Notes: generated by a model not told the origin, from the letters alone. A stretch of DNA of 54,837 bases from Nitrospira sp. Ga0074138 (GCA_001464735.1 LNDU01000015.1:1-54837), one strand, 5' to 3'. Shown: positions 7,968-17,217, numbered from the stretch's first letter. Numbers and translations are program-made.

Positions 7968-8243
7968 TCAGACCCTCGTCTGTTTGCGCGTCTCTTCTTC
8001 GAACGTCTTGCGATACAAGATATCCCACTCCGTGCTTCCTTCAACAATCCCCCGAGCATACGATGCCAACTTGGCTTTCACCCTTTGATCAATCGCCTGT
8101 TCCTGCATCAACTCAGCGGCCACCACCTGCTTAATCGCTTTTAAGACCCGCTCATCATTGCCCGTCACTTTCGCTCCCGTATATTTCTTGACAGTCGCGA
8201 GGATGACATGGGCCAGATGATTCGCCTTGTCTTCGCTCAACAT
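7968..8243 (-). CDS. DUF507 family protein, copy 2
   Basis: This 91-residue, mostly helical protein fits the DUF507 family (short acidic-basic helices, conserved motifs near A..L...I.....A and W..LY.KTFE at the C-terminus). The neighbouring gene at 8338-8619 is a second member, and in other bacteria such genes also occur as pairs. The function of DUF507 is unknown to me. The ATG start has a well-placed purine run upstream. Two copies side by side suggest that the proteins may form a heteromer. Confidence 0.8.
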   Translation of the reverse strand: MLSEDKANHLAHVILATVKKYTGAKVTGNDERVLKAIKQVVAAELMQEQAIDQRVKAKLASYARGIVEGSTEWDILYRKTFEEETRKQTRV

Positions 8244-8337
8244 ACGAACTACGTGAAACGTGAGCGGTGAGGGGTGAAGAGGCCGGATTAACGCCCAGCT
8301 GTTCTTTACACCTTATGACGCTTCACATCATCACATC

Positions 8338-8619
8338 CTATAGGATGATGCCTCGTTCACGGACCAACTTCTGCTTCACCATCAGGAACATCTTTTGGTA
8401 ATCGACCTGCCCTTGATCGATTTGCTGCTCATAGGCCTTCAGCAACTGTCGCACTTCCGCATTCACACGGTCTTCAACGGATAGCTCATGGATGATGGCC
8501 TGCTCCAATACCTCGACAAATCCCTTGCGCTCTCCGATGAATTCGACGTGTCCTTCCTCTTGGAGACAACCGGTAAGGTTCTCCGCCATATGCCGTACAC
8601 GTTCTTTGGACAGACGCAT
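8338..8619 (-). CDS. DUF507 family protein, copy 1
   Basis: This 93-residue protein begins MRLSKERV and has the DUF507 layout: two helices, a conserved E..D..NAEV turn, then a C-terminal YQKMF..VKQKL helix with the RERGII end. It shares the pattern ELxxExxxxxRVxAxxxxLLxxYxxxI with the downstream copy. I chose ATG 8619 because GGGGTGAG lies at good spacing; a GTG at 8628 in the same frame would overlap the upstream cyclophilin-like gene by four bases. The two genes are 94 bp apart and on one strand. Confidence 0.82.
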   Translation of the reverse strand: MRLSKERVRHMAENLTGCLQEEGHVEFIGERKGFVEVLEQAIIHELSVEDRVNAEVRQLLKAYEQQIDQGQVDYQKMFLMVKQKLVRERGIIL

Positions 8620-8624
8620 GGCAC

Positions 8625-9008
8625 TCACCCCGGTTCAAGACAAATTGTCGGGACTTCCATCACCTGCCGAAGTCGGGTCGCATCCCCTATGATCGCCCCG
8701 ATGATATTCACGCGATCAGCAGGGACGGGATCCACCCCCAAACTCATGGGGGTTCTTCCAAAAAAGATTGCCAGGACTTTCCCTGCTCCCCAGAAGGCGA
8801 TGTCTCCGACTTTCACCTGAGTCGTCGCGGTTTCTCGATAGTCGCGGACTCCAGAAATTGGGAAGTAGAATTCCTCTCCCCACGTGGTAATGGCAGCCGT
8901 GACTGGAAGCGCGGCATAGACTTCGTCAGCCGTCTTCGTTTTTCTGAGTTCTGCCTCCAGCTGAACTCCGCCTACGGTAATACGAATTCTCTTCGCCGGA
9001 GCAGTCAT
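8625..9008 (-). CDS. Cyclophilin-like domain protein (TM1367/DUF369 type)
   Basis: This 127-residue protein has the small beta-barrel pattern of the cyclophilin-like family: IRITVGG......L....TA..VYAALP at the start, TWGEEFYFPI, then VG.IAFW..GKVLAIFFGRTP and a C-terminal NIIGAIIGD. The family has a cyclophilin fold but usually lacks the residues for prolyl isomerase activity. Its role is unknown. It ends right at the start of the first DUF507 gene, indicating an operon with it. It is divergent from the exonuclease gene across a spacer of about 100 bp that must hold both promoters. Confidence 0.8.
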   Translation of the reverse strand: MTAPAKRIRITVGGVQLEAELRKTKTADEVYAALPVTAAITTWGEEFYFPISGVRDYRETATTQVKVGDIAFWGAGKVLAIFFGRTPMSLGVDPVPADRVNIIGAIIGDATRLRQVMEVPTICLEPG

Positions 9009-9104
9009 GCGATCAATGGCCCCACCCGTTCTTTCACTGCATTCTTCGCGATGCTGCGAACTCTAGCTTGTCTCCTAGGCGAAATCAAGGCTACAATCCA
9101 CGAG

Positions 9105-9896
9105 ATGCTGACCTCCAGCTTCATCTTTCTCCCGGGCGTCGGACCAGTCACGGAAAGGCGTTGGTGGCAAGAGGGCTTGCTCGATTGGCGAAGCTTTTTG
9201 GATAGACCGTCCGTAGCCGGCCTCTCCGCACAGCGCAAGACCTGGTACGATGAAGAGCTTCGAGAGGCGCAATCACTGACAGAGAAGGGGCAGGTTCATA
9301 TGTTTGGCTCCCGCCTCCCACGCCGAGAACATTGGCGACTCTACAAAGCCTGCCGACCTCGGACAAGCTTTCTCGACATCGAAACGACCGGTGCATCGCC
9401 GGAATCAGGAGAGGTGACTGTCGTTGGGCTTCATCACGGAGGAAACACGACAAGCCTGGTTCATGGCGAAACTCTGACGACAGAACGGTTGCAGACGGAG
9501 CTTGATCACTGTGACCTCCTTGTGACATTTTTCGGGTCCGTCTTTGATGTCCCCTACCTCCGTGCCAAGTTTCCTGATCTCCGGTTTCCCACACTGCACT
9601 TCGACCTCTGTTTTGCCGCCCGTCGGCTTGCGTTACGTGGAGGGCTGAAGCACATCGAACAAGAACTGGGCATCGAGCGCAACATGACCATCAGCGGGCT
9701 CGACGGATTGGATGCGGTTCGCCTATGGTTCCTGTGGCGAGGAGGTGACATGATCGCTCGTGATACGCTCTTGACCTACAACCGGGCGGATACCGAAAAC
9801 CTCGTACTCCTTGCCGATCGCTTCTATGAGGACATGATGTCACGGTTTGGCCCTTCCTCATTGTCGACCACCCTTCAAGCGGCCTATTCCCAATGA
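9105..9896 (+). CDS. DEDD-type exonuclease-like protein (RNase H-like, YprB family)
   Basis: This 263-residue protein starts with an N-terminal helix-hairpin-helix-like block (FLPGVGPVTERRWW) followed by an RNase H-like fold. The DEDD acidic motifs are seen as FLDIETTG (Exo I), TFFGSVFDVPYL (Exo II) and YNRADTENLVLL (Exo III, YxxxD type), with HFDLCFAARRL between. It should act on nucleic acid 3' ends; the natural substrate is not known. ATG 9105 is chosen because it opens exactly at the conserved N-terminal helix; an upstream GTG/ATG at 9051 is possible. Its end overlaps the PP2C start by four bases (ATGA), so the two are translationally coupled. Confidence 0.85.
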   Translation: MLTSSFIFLPGVGPVTERRWWQEGLLDWRSFLDRPSVAGLSAQRKTWYDEELREAQSLTEKGQVHMFGSRLPRREHWRLYKACRPRTSFLDIETTGASPESGEVTVVGLHHGGNTTSLVHGETLTTERLQTELDHCDLLVTFFGSVFDVPYLRAKFPDLRFPTLHFDLCFAARRLALRGGLKHIEQELGIERNMTISGLDGLDAVRLWFLWRGGDMIARDTLLTYNRADTENLVLLADRFYEDMMSRFGPSSLSTTLQAAYSQ

Positions 9897-10648
9897 GCAG
9901 CTGGATCGGCGTCGGTCAGAGTGAGATCGGACTCGTGCGCACCCTGAACCAGGATGCGTTCGCCGTCCTCGATGAAGTGGGTGTCTGGGCCGTCGCGGAT
10001 GGAATGGGTGGTCATGTTGGCGGCGAAGTCGCGGCTCAAACGGCCATCGCAACCGTACAAGCCGAAGCACGAACAACAAGCACTCTGCTTTATAGCGATC
10101 AATCATCCTCTGTTGAGGTGTTAACAGACCTGATCAGCCGAGCGCATGAAGCGATCCTCAATCAGGCTCAATCAAAATCCAAGCTGAAAGGGATGGGCAC
10201 GACCATCGTGCTACTGGCGATCGTCTCCGGTCCCGCCCCGATCGCCTACCTCGCCCATGTCGGCGACAGCCGTGCCTATCGGTTTCGATCCGGCACGCTG
10301 ACCCCTCTAACTAAAGACCATACGTTGATTGAAAAATACCTGGAGCGAGGCATCCTCACGGTAGAAACGGCGAAGACTCATCCAGAACGACATGTGTTGA
10401 CACGTGCCTTGGGGGTCGGCTCGACGGTGAAACCTACCGTCACGGCCTTTCCCCTACTCCCTGAGGACCTGGTCCTGCTTTGCTCGGATGGGCTGACCAA
10501 GATGTTGGAGGACGAAGAGATCCGTACCGTGTTCGCTGCAGGCGAGCTCGACCCAACTCAGGTGTGCAACCGCCTCGTCACCGCAGCGCTCGATCGGGGA
10601 GGCGAAGATAACGTCACTGTGGTAGTGGTCGCGCCTCATTGCTCCTAA
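9893..10648 (+). CDS. PP2C-type serine/threonine protein phosphatase
   Basis: This 251-residue soluble enzyme carries all PP2C/PPM motifs: RTLNQDAF, VADGMGGHVGGEVAA, GMGTTIVLL, HVGDSRAYRF, CSDGLTKML and GGEDNVTVVVV. The two-metal Asp residues are therefore present. It should dephosphorylate Ser/Thr residues of target proteins; no Hanks kinase is in the window, so its partner lies elsewhere. It is coupled to the exonuclease gene by an ATGA overlap. The length fits the stand-alone bacterial PstP/Stp group. Confidence 0.95.
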   Translation: MSSWIGVGQSEIGLVRTLNQDAFAVLDEVGVWAVADGMGGHVGGEVAAQTAIATVQAEARTTSTLLYSDQSSSVEVLTDLISRAHEAILNQAQSKSKLKGMGTTIVLLAIVSGPAPIAYLAHVGDSRAYRFRSGTLTPLTKDHTLIEKYLERGILTVETAKTHPERHVLTRALGVGSTVKPTVTAFPLLPEDLVLLCSDGLTKMLEDEEIRTVFAAGELDPTQVCNRLVTAALDRGGEDNVTVVVVAPHCS

Positions 10649-10661
10649 CTATACTTCGTTG

Positions 10662-10690
10662 TTGACATGGCCAATCAGGCCGTGTAGTTT
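10662..10690 (+). promoter_or_regulatory. Sigma-70-type promoter
   Basis: TTGACA (10662-10667) is followed after 17 bases by TAGTTT (10685-10690), placing a transcript start near 10697 and 43 nt before the following start codon. The -35 is perfect, the -10 weak. The spacer contains a GGCC-aatca-GGCC inverted repeat. Confidence 0.5.
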
Positions 10691-10739
10691 TTCTGCGCAT
10701 CCTAAAATTTTGAACCTTGTTATGCATATGGAGACCCTT

Positions 10740-11627
10740 ATGCCCGGTCGGGGATCGTTCATCTGTGGAAGTCTATTCCTAAGTCTATTCGTATTGATCA
10801 GCCGTGCTGCAGTTGCAAGCGCCGGCGATCCTCTCGACCCCGAAACAGCCATTCGTCAAATGGTCCGGGCCAATGCGGAAAAAGATCTACCAACGCTTTC
10901 TCGGCTGATGGCACATGATGCCGATATCGTCAGTTACACAGTGGGCGGTCGCAAGTACGTCGGCTGGCCTGAGTTTGAACGAGAAATGCGTGAAGAATTT
11001 GTCAACACGCAGAAGATTGAGATCCCGATTACGGAGCTCAAAGTCTGGACGAAAGGCGATTTGGCTTGGTTTACAATGGAGCTCGACTATACCCGCTATG
11101 TCGGCGAGGGATCCGCCGCGAAGCGGACGGTCCTGCCCTTGAGAGAAACCGGCGTCCTCGAACGCCGTGCCGGCCGTTGGCAATTGTTGTCGTGGCACGA
11201 ATCGTTCCGATCGGCTCAGCCTGGGGGGCCTCTTGCGTCGCCGTCAGCGGCAGCAGGCTCACAAAAGCTCGTCAGCACGACGACTGCCGTCTTGCCTGAT
11301 GTGAGCGGGGAATGGGATATCCTCGAAGTCGAGGATGACAAACGCTACAAGGCGACGTTAGACAAGAATGGAAACGGTCCCTACACGCAACAGGGTGGAC
11401 GGTTTGTCACAACAAAAATTGAGAACCGACTGTGGCAAGGCACCTGGCACCAGCCCGGCAACGACCGCGAAGGCGGGTTCGAGGTACTCCTCTCAGAAGA
11501 CGGCATACAGGCGAAGGGAATTTGGTGGTACACACGGGTCGATACGAGAAAAAATATTCCACCGAAGGAACATGGCGGCACCTATCATTGGAAGAAGGTG
11601 ACCTCCTCACCAGCCAGTGCCCAATGA
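10740..11627 (+). CDS. Exported NTF2-like (SnoaL/DUF4440) domain protein
   Basis: This 295-residue protein has a signal peptide (ICGSLFLSLFVLISRAAVASA), an NTF2-like domain at about 35-160 with the DxEAxI..M..ANA..D......M..DA.IVSY start and a WFTMELDYTRY core, then a linker and a second beta-rich domain (about 195-290) with repeated W motifs (SGEWDI, LWQGTWHQPG, GIWWYTR). The C-terminal domain resembles small lipid- or ligand-binding barrels but I cannot name it. ATG 10740 is chosen for GGAG at seven bases; earlier in-frame ATGs at 10722 and 10728 would lengthen the signal peptide. The role is unknown. Confidence 0.75.
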   Translation: MPGRGSFICGSLFLSLFVLISRAAVASAGDPLDPETAIRQMVRANAEKDLPTLSRLMAHDADIVSYTVGGRKYVGWPEFEREMREEFVNTQKIEIPITELKVWTKGDLAWFTMELDYTRYVGEGSAAKRTVLPLRETGVLERRAGRWQLLSWHESFRSAQPGGPLASPSAAAGSQKLVSTTTAVLPDVSGEWDILEVEDDKRYKATLDKNGNGPYTQQGGRFVTTKIENRLWQGTWHQPGNDREGGFEVLLSEDGIQAKGIWWYTRVDTRKNIPPKEHGGTYHWKKVTSSPASAQ

Positions 11628-11710
11628 GCTAGCTTGTTGCTTGCCAGTTATCATACCAAGGCATCGGAGTCCGGTTTAAACATCACCGCTTCACTTCCTC
11701 TGGAGGTTTT

Positions 11711-12715
11711 ATGCGCAGATCCCTCATTCTGTTTCTCTCTATCTTGTTCATGATCACATCAGCCTACGCTGATGGAGGGCATGAGCATCATGCCATCCCC
11801 ACCCTGAAAAAGCAGGTGGGCTCAAAGATTACCTATGGAGAAAATACCGCGGTTTTAACCTTTGGCCCCATCGACCTTCCAACCGGCCATGGTGAAGGCG
11901 ATATGGGCGATTCCATGCCGCGATTCAATTTCCAGCTACCAGAAGACAAATATTTGATCGGCTTCAAGTCGGCCCTTTCCACAGTCGATGGAAAGGAATT
12001 GCCGAGGAATTACCTGCATCATATTTTGATGATCAACAATACCAAGCCCAGCGTGTCCTGTCCCGGCGAGCCACTCTTCTTCGGTGGAGCTGGACTCGAA
12101 ATGTCGGAGACACAATTCCCCGATGGATACGGCGTCCAACTTTCGGCAACCGATAAGTTAATGACGGTGGTCGCGTTCTATCACGGCGCCCCACCCACTA
12201 AAGATGTCATCGCAACGTTTACGATGTATTTCGCCCCAAAGGCCAAACCGGTTAAAGCGATGGACGTCTATCAAGTCGGCGTCAACATCGTCTGTTTCAC
12301 CAAGTTCGGCGATCGACCTGCAGATCAGACGGATGAAGGGATTGAAATCGGGCCGGGTGTCCAAGTCCGTACGGCTCCACTGAAGTTTAGTATGGACGGC
12401 TGCGTCAAATACGCGTATCCGCACGGCCACGATGAATTGCTCCTGATCGCCCTGGAGAATAAGACCAAGAAACAGACCCTTCTCCGGACTATTCCGGATG
12501 CTGAGCGCGACGGAACGCTTCGGGAATTCCTACCCCATCAAGTCTATAAGGACGGCCAGGGATTCCCTATCTCCAAAGACGAGGACTATGAGATGGTGAT
12601 GGTCTACCACCATTCTCTACAAAACACTGAAGCCCAACATGGGATGGGTAATTATCTGCTGTACATGACGCCAGGTGCCTGCTCGGAAAGTGGCAAGACT
12701 GCCGCCGCCCATTGA
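11711..12715 (+). CDS. Exported SURNod19/PHM-like protein
   Basis: This 334-residue protein has a short signal peptide (ILFLSILFMITSAYA) followed by a His-rich mature start (GGHEHH). Motifs LHHILM, FFGGAGLE, GYGVQLSA.DKL and an A.YHG region followed by TF.MYF fit the two-jellyroll fold seen in SURNod19-type and copper monooxygenase (PHM/DBH)-type proteins, where the His pairs bind copper. Several Met and His near the C-terminus (YHHS, MGNYLLYM) could also bind metal. Activity is not demonstrated. GGAGG sits at ideal spacing before the ATG. A strong terminator-like hairpin follows directly after the stop. Confidence 0.65.
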   Translation: MRRSLILFLSILFMITSAYADGGHEHHAIPTLKKQVGSKITYGENTAVLTFGPIDLPTGHGEGDMGDSMPRFNFQLPEDKYLIGFKSALSTVDGKELPRNYLHHILMINNTKPSVSCPGEPLFFGGAGLEMSETQFPDGYGVQLSATDKLMTVVAFYHGAPPTKDVIATFTMYFAPKAKPVKAMDVYQVGVNIVCFTKFGDRPADQTDEGIEIGPGVQVRTAPLKFSMDGCVKYAYPHGHDELLLIALENKTKKQTLLRTIPDAERDGTLREFLPHQVYKDGQGFPISKDEDYEMVMVYHHSLQNTEAQHGMGNYLLYMTPGACSESGKTAAAH

Positions 12716-12718
12716 TCT

Positions 12719-12765
12719 CCCCTTGCAGGCCTGCCGATAAGAACATCCGGCAGGCCTGCAAGGGG
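12719..12765 (+). terminator. 18-bp perfect stem, probable terminator
   Basis: A perfect inverted repeat pairs 12719-12736 with 12748-12765 across an 11-nt loop. It begins two bases after the SURNod19-like stop codon. The trailing T-run is weak (GTTTTCC some 7 bases on), so it may work as a terminator with help, or as an mRNA stabiliser. The stem arms contain the self-complementary octamer GCAGGCCTGC. Confidence 0.65.
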
Positions 12766-13005
12766 TCCGCAGTTTTCCTACCGTTCAAAATTGTTCATTC
12801 AAATAGCTCCGTAGCCGCCCTTCCCCTACGAAAGAACCGGCCACCAGCCTGGGTTTCTCGTCGCCACTTGTGGTATCACAATCACACTATCTGTACTGAC
12901 GTATCATTGTAGCTGAGTTGCTTGATAGACACGCGGCGGCATGCAGTAGCCCCGCTGAATCACCTCCCCGACCGCAGGCTTGCCCAAAAACACGGGAATG
13001 GTGCC

Positions 13006-16000
13006 ATGCCGCAGAGTGAGCCTGTTACCATCCTCCTCGTCAATGCGATCGCCGAGGAAATTAAACTGGCCACGCTCACCCTCCGAAGATTCTTTCCAAA
13101 CTGCCGCGCCGAAGCAGTCTACACCGTGGAGGAAGCGCTTCAGTGGGGACATCGGGCATCGTGGCAGCTCATCTTAATCGATGAGAATGTGATCGCCCAG
13201 AGCGCTGCGCCTATTTTCTCGGAACTGAAGCGGCTCGTTCCCTATACCACGCTCGTGCTGCAAACGGATCATGGCGACTTCACCACCGCCTCGGATGCAC
13301 TTCAGTTGGGTGCAGACTTTGTCCTCTACAAGAAGTCACCCGGTTTTCTCGCCGAACTCGTAGCGTATGCGAAAGGCGCGATCGAAACACGCGCCATCCG
13401 TATGACGCTCAACCAGACGCAGGAACGCCACGACCATCTCATCGAGATACTAAGCGATGGACTCTACGAACTCGATCTGGAAGGACGGTTCATCTATCTC
13501 AGCCCGCTCGCCGCTAACATGCTGGGCTACAGGCAGGACGAGTTGCGCGGCGTTCTCTACTCCGCCGTCGTGCCTTCCGATCAACAGGCTCTCGCTCATC
13601 ATCGCTTCAACGAGCGCAGAACAGGGCCGCGAGCAGCCCAGCGTATAGAGATCGACCTCATCCACAAGACCTCCCCTGACAAACCAACCCATACCCGAGT
13701 CAGAGCCGAGATCAGCGCAAGGGGGCTGTATGATGTGAACCGCCAGTATCTCGGAACGCTGGGTCTGTTGCGCGATATCTCACAATACCGCAGGCAGGCC
13801 AAGACTATTCACCAGCTTGAGCATCAACTCCGTGATTCCGATCGACTTATCTCCATCGCGCGGCGCGTGTCAACCTTATCAAAAACTCTGCATGCCCCCC
13901 ACCGTGCGATTCAAGCCCAATCTCAACTCCTGCTCAAAACCATCCGCGATGCGCATTTGATGGAACAAGTCGACTCGCTCGCGACGTATGCCGCTGAAGC
14001 TGTTCATTTAGGAAGCGAGCTCGTCCAGACCACAACGGACATCGTCATCCTCCAGGACACCATCAACGACATCATTGAGGCCGTTCTGACCTCCGCTCAA
14101 TCTCCACTCACAAATACCGATTGGATTGAACGAGCATATGGACAGCATCTTCCGCCCTTCACCGGAAGCCTCGACTCCATGGTGGATCTCGTGCGCATGC
14201 TCCTCTCACATGCCCACCGCTATATGGCGGCTATGGGAAACCCTCATCGATTACGAGTCAGTACCAGGGCAATCAGCCCAACTGGATCCCCAGACCAAGA
14301 GACAGCCACGATTCCACAGACAACGGCCACCGAATTCGAAATTCACATCCAAGAAACCGACATCATGGCCGAAGTTGAGGAACCGCCCCTGCAAACAACA
14401 ACTGGTGATCTCTTTGCGGCCTATGCGGTAATCAGACAGCTTGGAGGCCATTGGGATTTTCAGGCCCCGATCAACGGTTTCTTGTCAATCAAGGTGTGGA
14501 TTCCCGTGGAACCACCCCCTTTACTGGACAGTCCCGCTGTGCCTGTACTCTCCGCCGTCTCTTCGACAGCCGGTGCAGTCAAACGGACTGCCGAGACGAT
14601 TTTTCAGACTCCGGCACACACCTTGCCGCCCGCACCCCTCCCCTTCACCCAATCGACGAAGCCTTTGCCTGAGCGCCGTAAATTCATTCGAACGGCCGTT
14701 GGCCTGCCAGCACGCGTTACCATTGGCACTCGGCTCCATGAAGGTATCATGGTCGATTTGAGCCCAAGCGGAGCCTCGTTGGAAGTCGAGGGTGCACTTC
14801 CATCATTTGAGCAACAGCCCGTCTACCTACTCCTTAAGACAGTCGTGAACATGGTGGAACTAGATGCCATCGCCTATGACCGTGGAGCCCCCCCCAGGCA
14901 GGCCGGCATCGAGCGGCAAGCGTCCCGTCTTGCACTCGAGTTCAGCGCACTCAATGAGAACCAACGGAAGATCCTCACGTCATATATTGATCCAGCGCAT
15001 GTAGGCGCACTTACCATAACGGTCGAAGCTCAGTTTCCGCCGATGGATAAGGCAGGTGACCTTGCAGCAGCCTTTACCCAATCGGGACTGCCAGGCACAG
15101 ACTATCGTGAGACCGTGAGAGTTCGAGTCGCGCTGCAGGTGCGCATTGAAACTTCTAACGCTGCAGCTGGACGTCTGTTGGGCCTCGTCACCAACTTCAG
15201 CAGAGGCGGGGTATGCTTACTCACGGAGCCGTTCCTGAAAATGACTGACGAGGTAGTTGCGCTTCATTTTTCTTCGATCAGCACTCGTACTCAACCGATG
15301 GCACAGCAGCCAGAAACGCCAGACACAATCCTGATCGGCCGCATTATCCATCTGGCGCCTGATGCTGCCGTGCCATCCGAGCTAACACCAGGTCTATCAC
15401 AGCCGAGACAGCGGATCGGCATCCGTTTTTCCCAACTGACGCCGTTTGCAGAACGGGAAATCACCCGCTTGCTTGCACAACACATCGGCTCCTCTCTAGA
15501 CGTTGCCGACCCAGGTAGCCAACCAATGATCGTCAGCGACAGATGGGAATGCCGGAATACGCACGGTCAAGCTATTGCAATGACGGCCGACCATGCTCGC
15601 CATCACATGTCACCCGACACTCCAATCGTCATCGTGATCCCTGGATTCGGATCGACCCAAACTGATTACGTTCCACTCTCGTTTCACCTCGCTGCCAACC
15701 ATCTGCGCGTGCTTCGCTATGACCACTCGAACCATGTCGGCCACAGCGAGGGCAGTGTCTTACACATCACTCTAAGCAACATGCAGACTGATCTCCAGAG
15801 CGTTTTGGACCTTGTCCACACCACATGGCCCGCCGCTCCAGTCACTCTCCTGGCCGAGGACATTGCTGCGCGAGTGGCGATGAAAGTCCTGGCCCAGAGC
15901 ACAGCGGCTGATCGACTTTTCTTGTTGAATCCTGTCCTCGACCTAGAAGCCGCTCTGTCTACCATCACTTGCGCCAATGTCTTTGAAACCTACCGACAAG

Positions 16001-17217
16001 GCCATCGGCGGGGCGTCGTCAATCTCTGGGGCCTCAATGTCAACTTCGACCAGTTTGTCGGCGATGCGATCACTGGAGGGTATGTCGACTTAGCCTCGTT
16101 ACCGGCTGACCTCGCGCAACTGGTCACTCCGCCAATTATTCTCGCCTCTCCTAGAAAGAACCGCCCCATTGAAGACATCTTCGGCCCTCAACATGAGCCT
16201 GTTCGTGCCATGGAAACCGCCTTACCCGTTGTATCGTTGCCGGCCGACCTGTCCGGAGAATCCAGTGACGCCGAACGTCGTGCCGAATCCTTCAAGACGA
16301 TCTTGCAGTTGATTTCGCCCCCCCTAATCAACGGTCTTCCCTCGGCTCAGAGCCAGGAATCGAACCTCCGCAATGTGTATCAGCAACGGCAGTTGGAGCA
16401 CGAGCGCATCTGCCTTTGCCACCACGTCTCGCAAGCCACACGCAGCGCCCTATGGGGGGCTCACTTGGCCCATCTGCCTCAACTCGAACACTTGCCGGAC
16501 TATTCGGCCATGACAAATGACCTATATCGCCGGTTCCTTCCCCTTGAACCAGGCATGACTGTCCTCGATATCGGCTGCGGTCAAAGACACTTCGTCCGTC
16601 TCATGTTGACCAATCAGGCCTATCGGTCGGCACATCACAGCAGACAGGCGACCGTCCCTCTCCGCTATGTTGGGTTGGACCAATCTGCCGAATCACTTAG
16701 ACTTGCAGAACAGCAGCTCCATACATTCGCGAACGAATTGCCCGGCACGCTCAGCGCTGCCGTCCCAACAGCTCAATTGATGGCGACAAGCTGGATGCGC
16801 ACAGACTGGAATGCACCGCTTCCTTTCACCAACGGATCGGTTGAGCGCATTCTCTGCCATCTCTCGCTCTCTTTCACCTCCTCACCCCTTCATTGTCTCA
16901 GACAGATGCTCCGAGTCTTGCATCCGGACGGGACGGCCCTCGTGACCTGTCTTCAACCGCACACCGACCTCTCGACACTGTTTCGCCGTCACCTGCTCGC
17001 TGAAGACCATGATAAATTTGGGTCTCCGGCCCAGATCGTCCTTCACTATCTCGGCCGTCTGCGTGAAGCCATTTGCCATGGCTTATTGCATATCTATGAG
17101 CGGGATGAGTTGGCCCGTCTGCTGGCTCATGCAGGTGCTGGCCCAATCCAGTTTTTCCCTGTCCTCGACAACCAACTTCTACTTGCCGTTGTACGGAAGA
17201 CCAAATCTGCTGGGTGA
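13006..17217 (+). CDS. Giant fusion: receiver-PAS-degenerate kinase-PilZ-PilZ-LuxD-like hydrolase-SAM methyltransferase
   Basis: This 1403-residue protein has at least six regions. A receiver-like domain (8-125) keeps Asp59 but lacks the usual acidic pair. A PAS domain (about 140-265) is followed by a degenerate kinase core (270-500) with no phospho-His or G1 box. PilZ 1 (555-665) has the RxxxR motif at 558-562 and DLSPSG at 584-589; PilZ 2 (699-826) has RETVR at 701-705 and NFSRGG at 730-735, so both should bind c-di-GMP. An alpha/beta-hydrolase domain (845-1102) resembles LuxD acyl-transferases (RYD..NHVG.S.G at 904-916). A class I methyltransferase (1165-1402) has VLDIGCG at 1186-1192. ATG 13006 is preferred over a TTG at 12922. 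Kinase and regulator genes follow. The substrate is unknown. Confidence 0.9.
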   Translation: MPQSEPVTILLVNAIAEEIKLATLTLRRFFPNCRAEAVYTVEEALQWGHRASWQLILIDENVIAQSAAPIFSELKRLVPYTTLVLQTDHGDFTTASDALQLGADFVLYKKSPGFLAELVAYAKGAIETRAIRMTLNQTQERHDHLIEILSDGLYELDLEGRFIYLSPLAANMLGYRQDELRGVLYSAVVPSDQQALAHHRFNERRTGPRAAQRIEIDLIHKTSPDKPTHTRVRAEISARGLYDVNRQYLGTLGLLRDISQYRRQAKTIHQLEHQLRDSDRLISIARRVSTLSKTLHAPHRAIQAQSQLLLKTIRDAHLMEQVDSLATYAAEAVHLGSELVQTTTDIVILQDTINDIIEAVLTSAQSPLTNTDWIERAYGQHLPPFTGSLDSMVDLVRMLLSHAHRYMAAMGNPHRLRVSTRAISPTGSPDQETATIPQTTATEFEIHIQETDIMAEVEEPPLQTTTGDLFAAYAVIRQLGGHWDFQAPINGFLSIKVWIPVEPPPLLDSPAVPVLSAVSSTAGAVKRTAETIFQTPAHTLPPAPLPFTQSTKPLPERRKFIRTAVGLPARVTIGTRLHEGIMVDLSPSGASLEVEGALPSFEQQPVYLLLKTVVNMVELDAIAYDRGAPPRQAGIERQASRLALEFSALNENQRKILTSYIDPAHVGALTITVEAQFPPMDKAGDLAAAFTQSGLPGTDYRETVRVRVALQVRIETSNAAAGRLLGLVTNFSRGGVCLLTEPFLKMTDEVVALHFSSISTRTQPMAQQPETPDTILIGRIIHLAPDAAVPSELTPGLSQPRQRIGIRFSQLTPFAEREITRLLAQHIGSSLDVADPGSQPMIVSDRWECRNTHGQAIAMTADHARHHMSPDTPIVIVIPGFGSTQTDYVPLSFHLAANHLRVLRYDHSNHVGHSEGSVLHITLSNMQTDLQSVLDLVHTTWPAAPVTLLAEDIAARVAMKVLAQSTAADRLFLLNPVLDLEAALSTITCANVFETYRQGHRRGVVNLWGLNVNFDQFVGDAITGGYVDLASLPADLAQLVTPPIILASPRKNRPIEDIFGPQHEPVRAMETALPVVSLPADLSGESSDAERRAESFKTILQLISPPLINGLPSAQSQESNLRNVYQQRQLEHERICLCHHVSQATRSALWGAHLAHLPQLEHLPDYSAMTNDLYRRFLPLEPGMTVLDIGCGQRHFVRLMLTNQAYRSAHHSRQATVPLRYVGLDQSAESLRLAEQQLHTFANELPGTLSAAVPTAQLMATSWMRTDWNAPLPFTNGSVERILCHLSLSFTSSPLHCLRQMLRVLHPDGTALVTCLQPHTDLSTLFRRHLLAEDHDKFGSPAQIVLHYLGRLREAICHGLLHIYERDELARLLAHAGAGPIQFFPVLDNQLLLAVVRKTKSAG

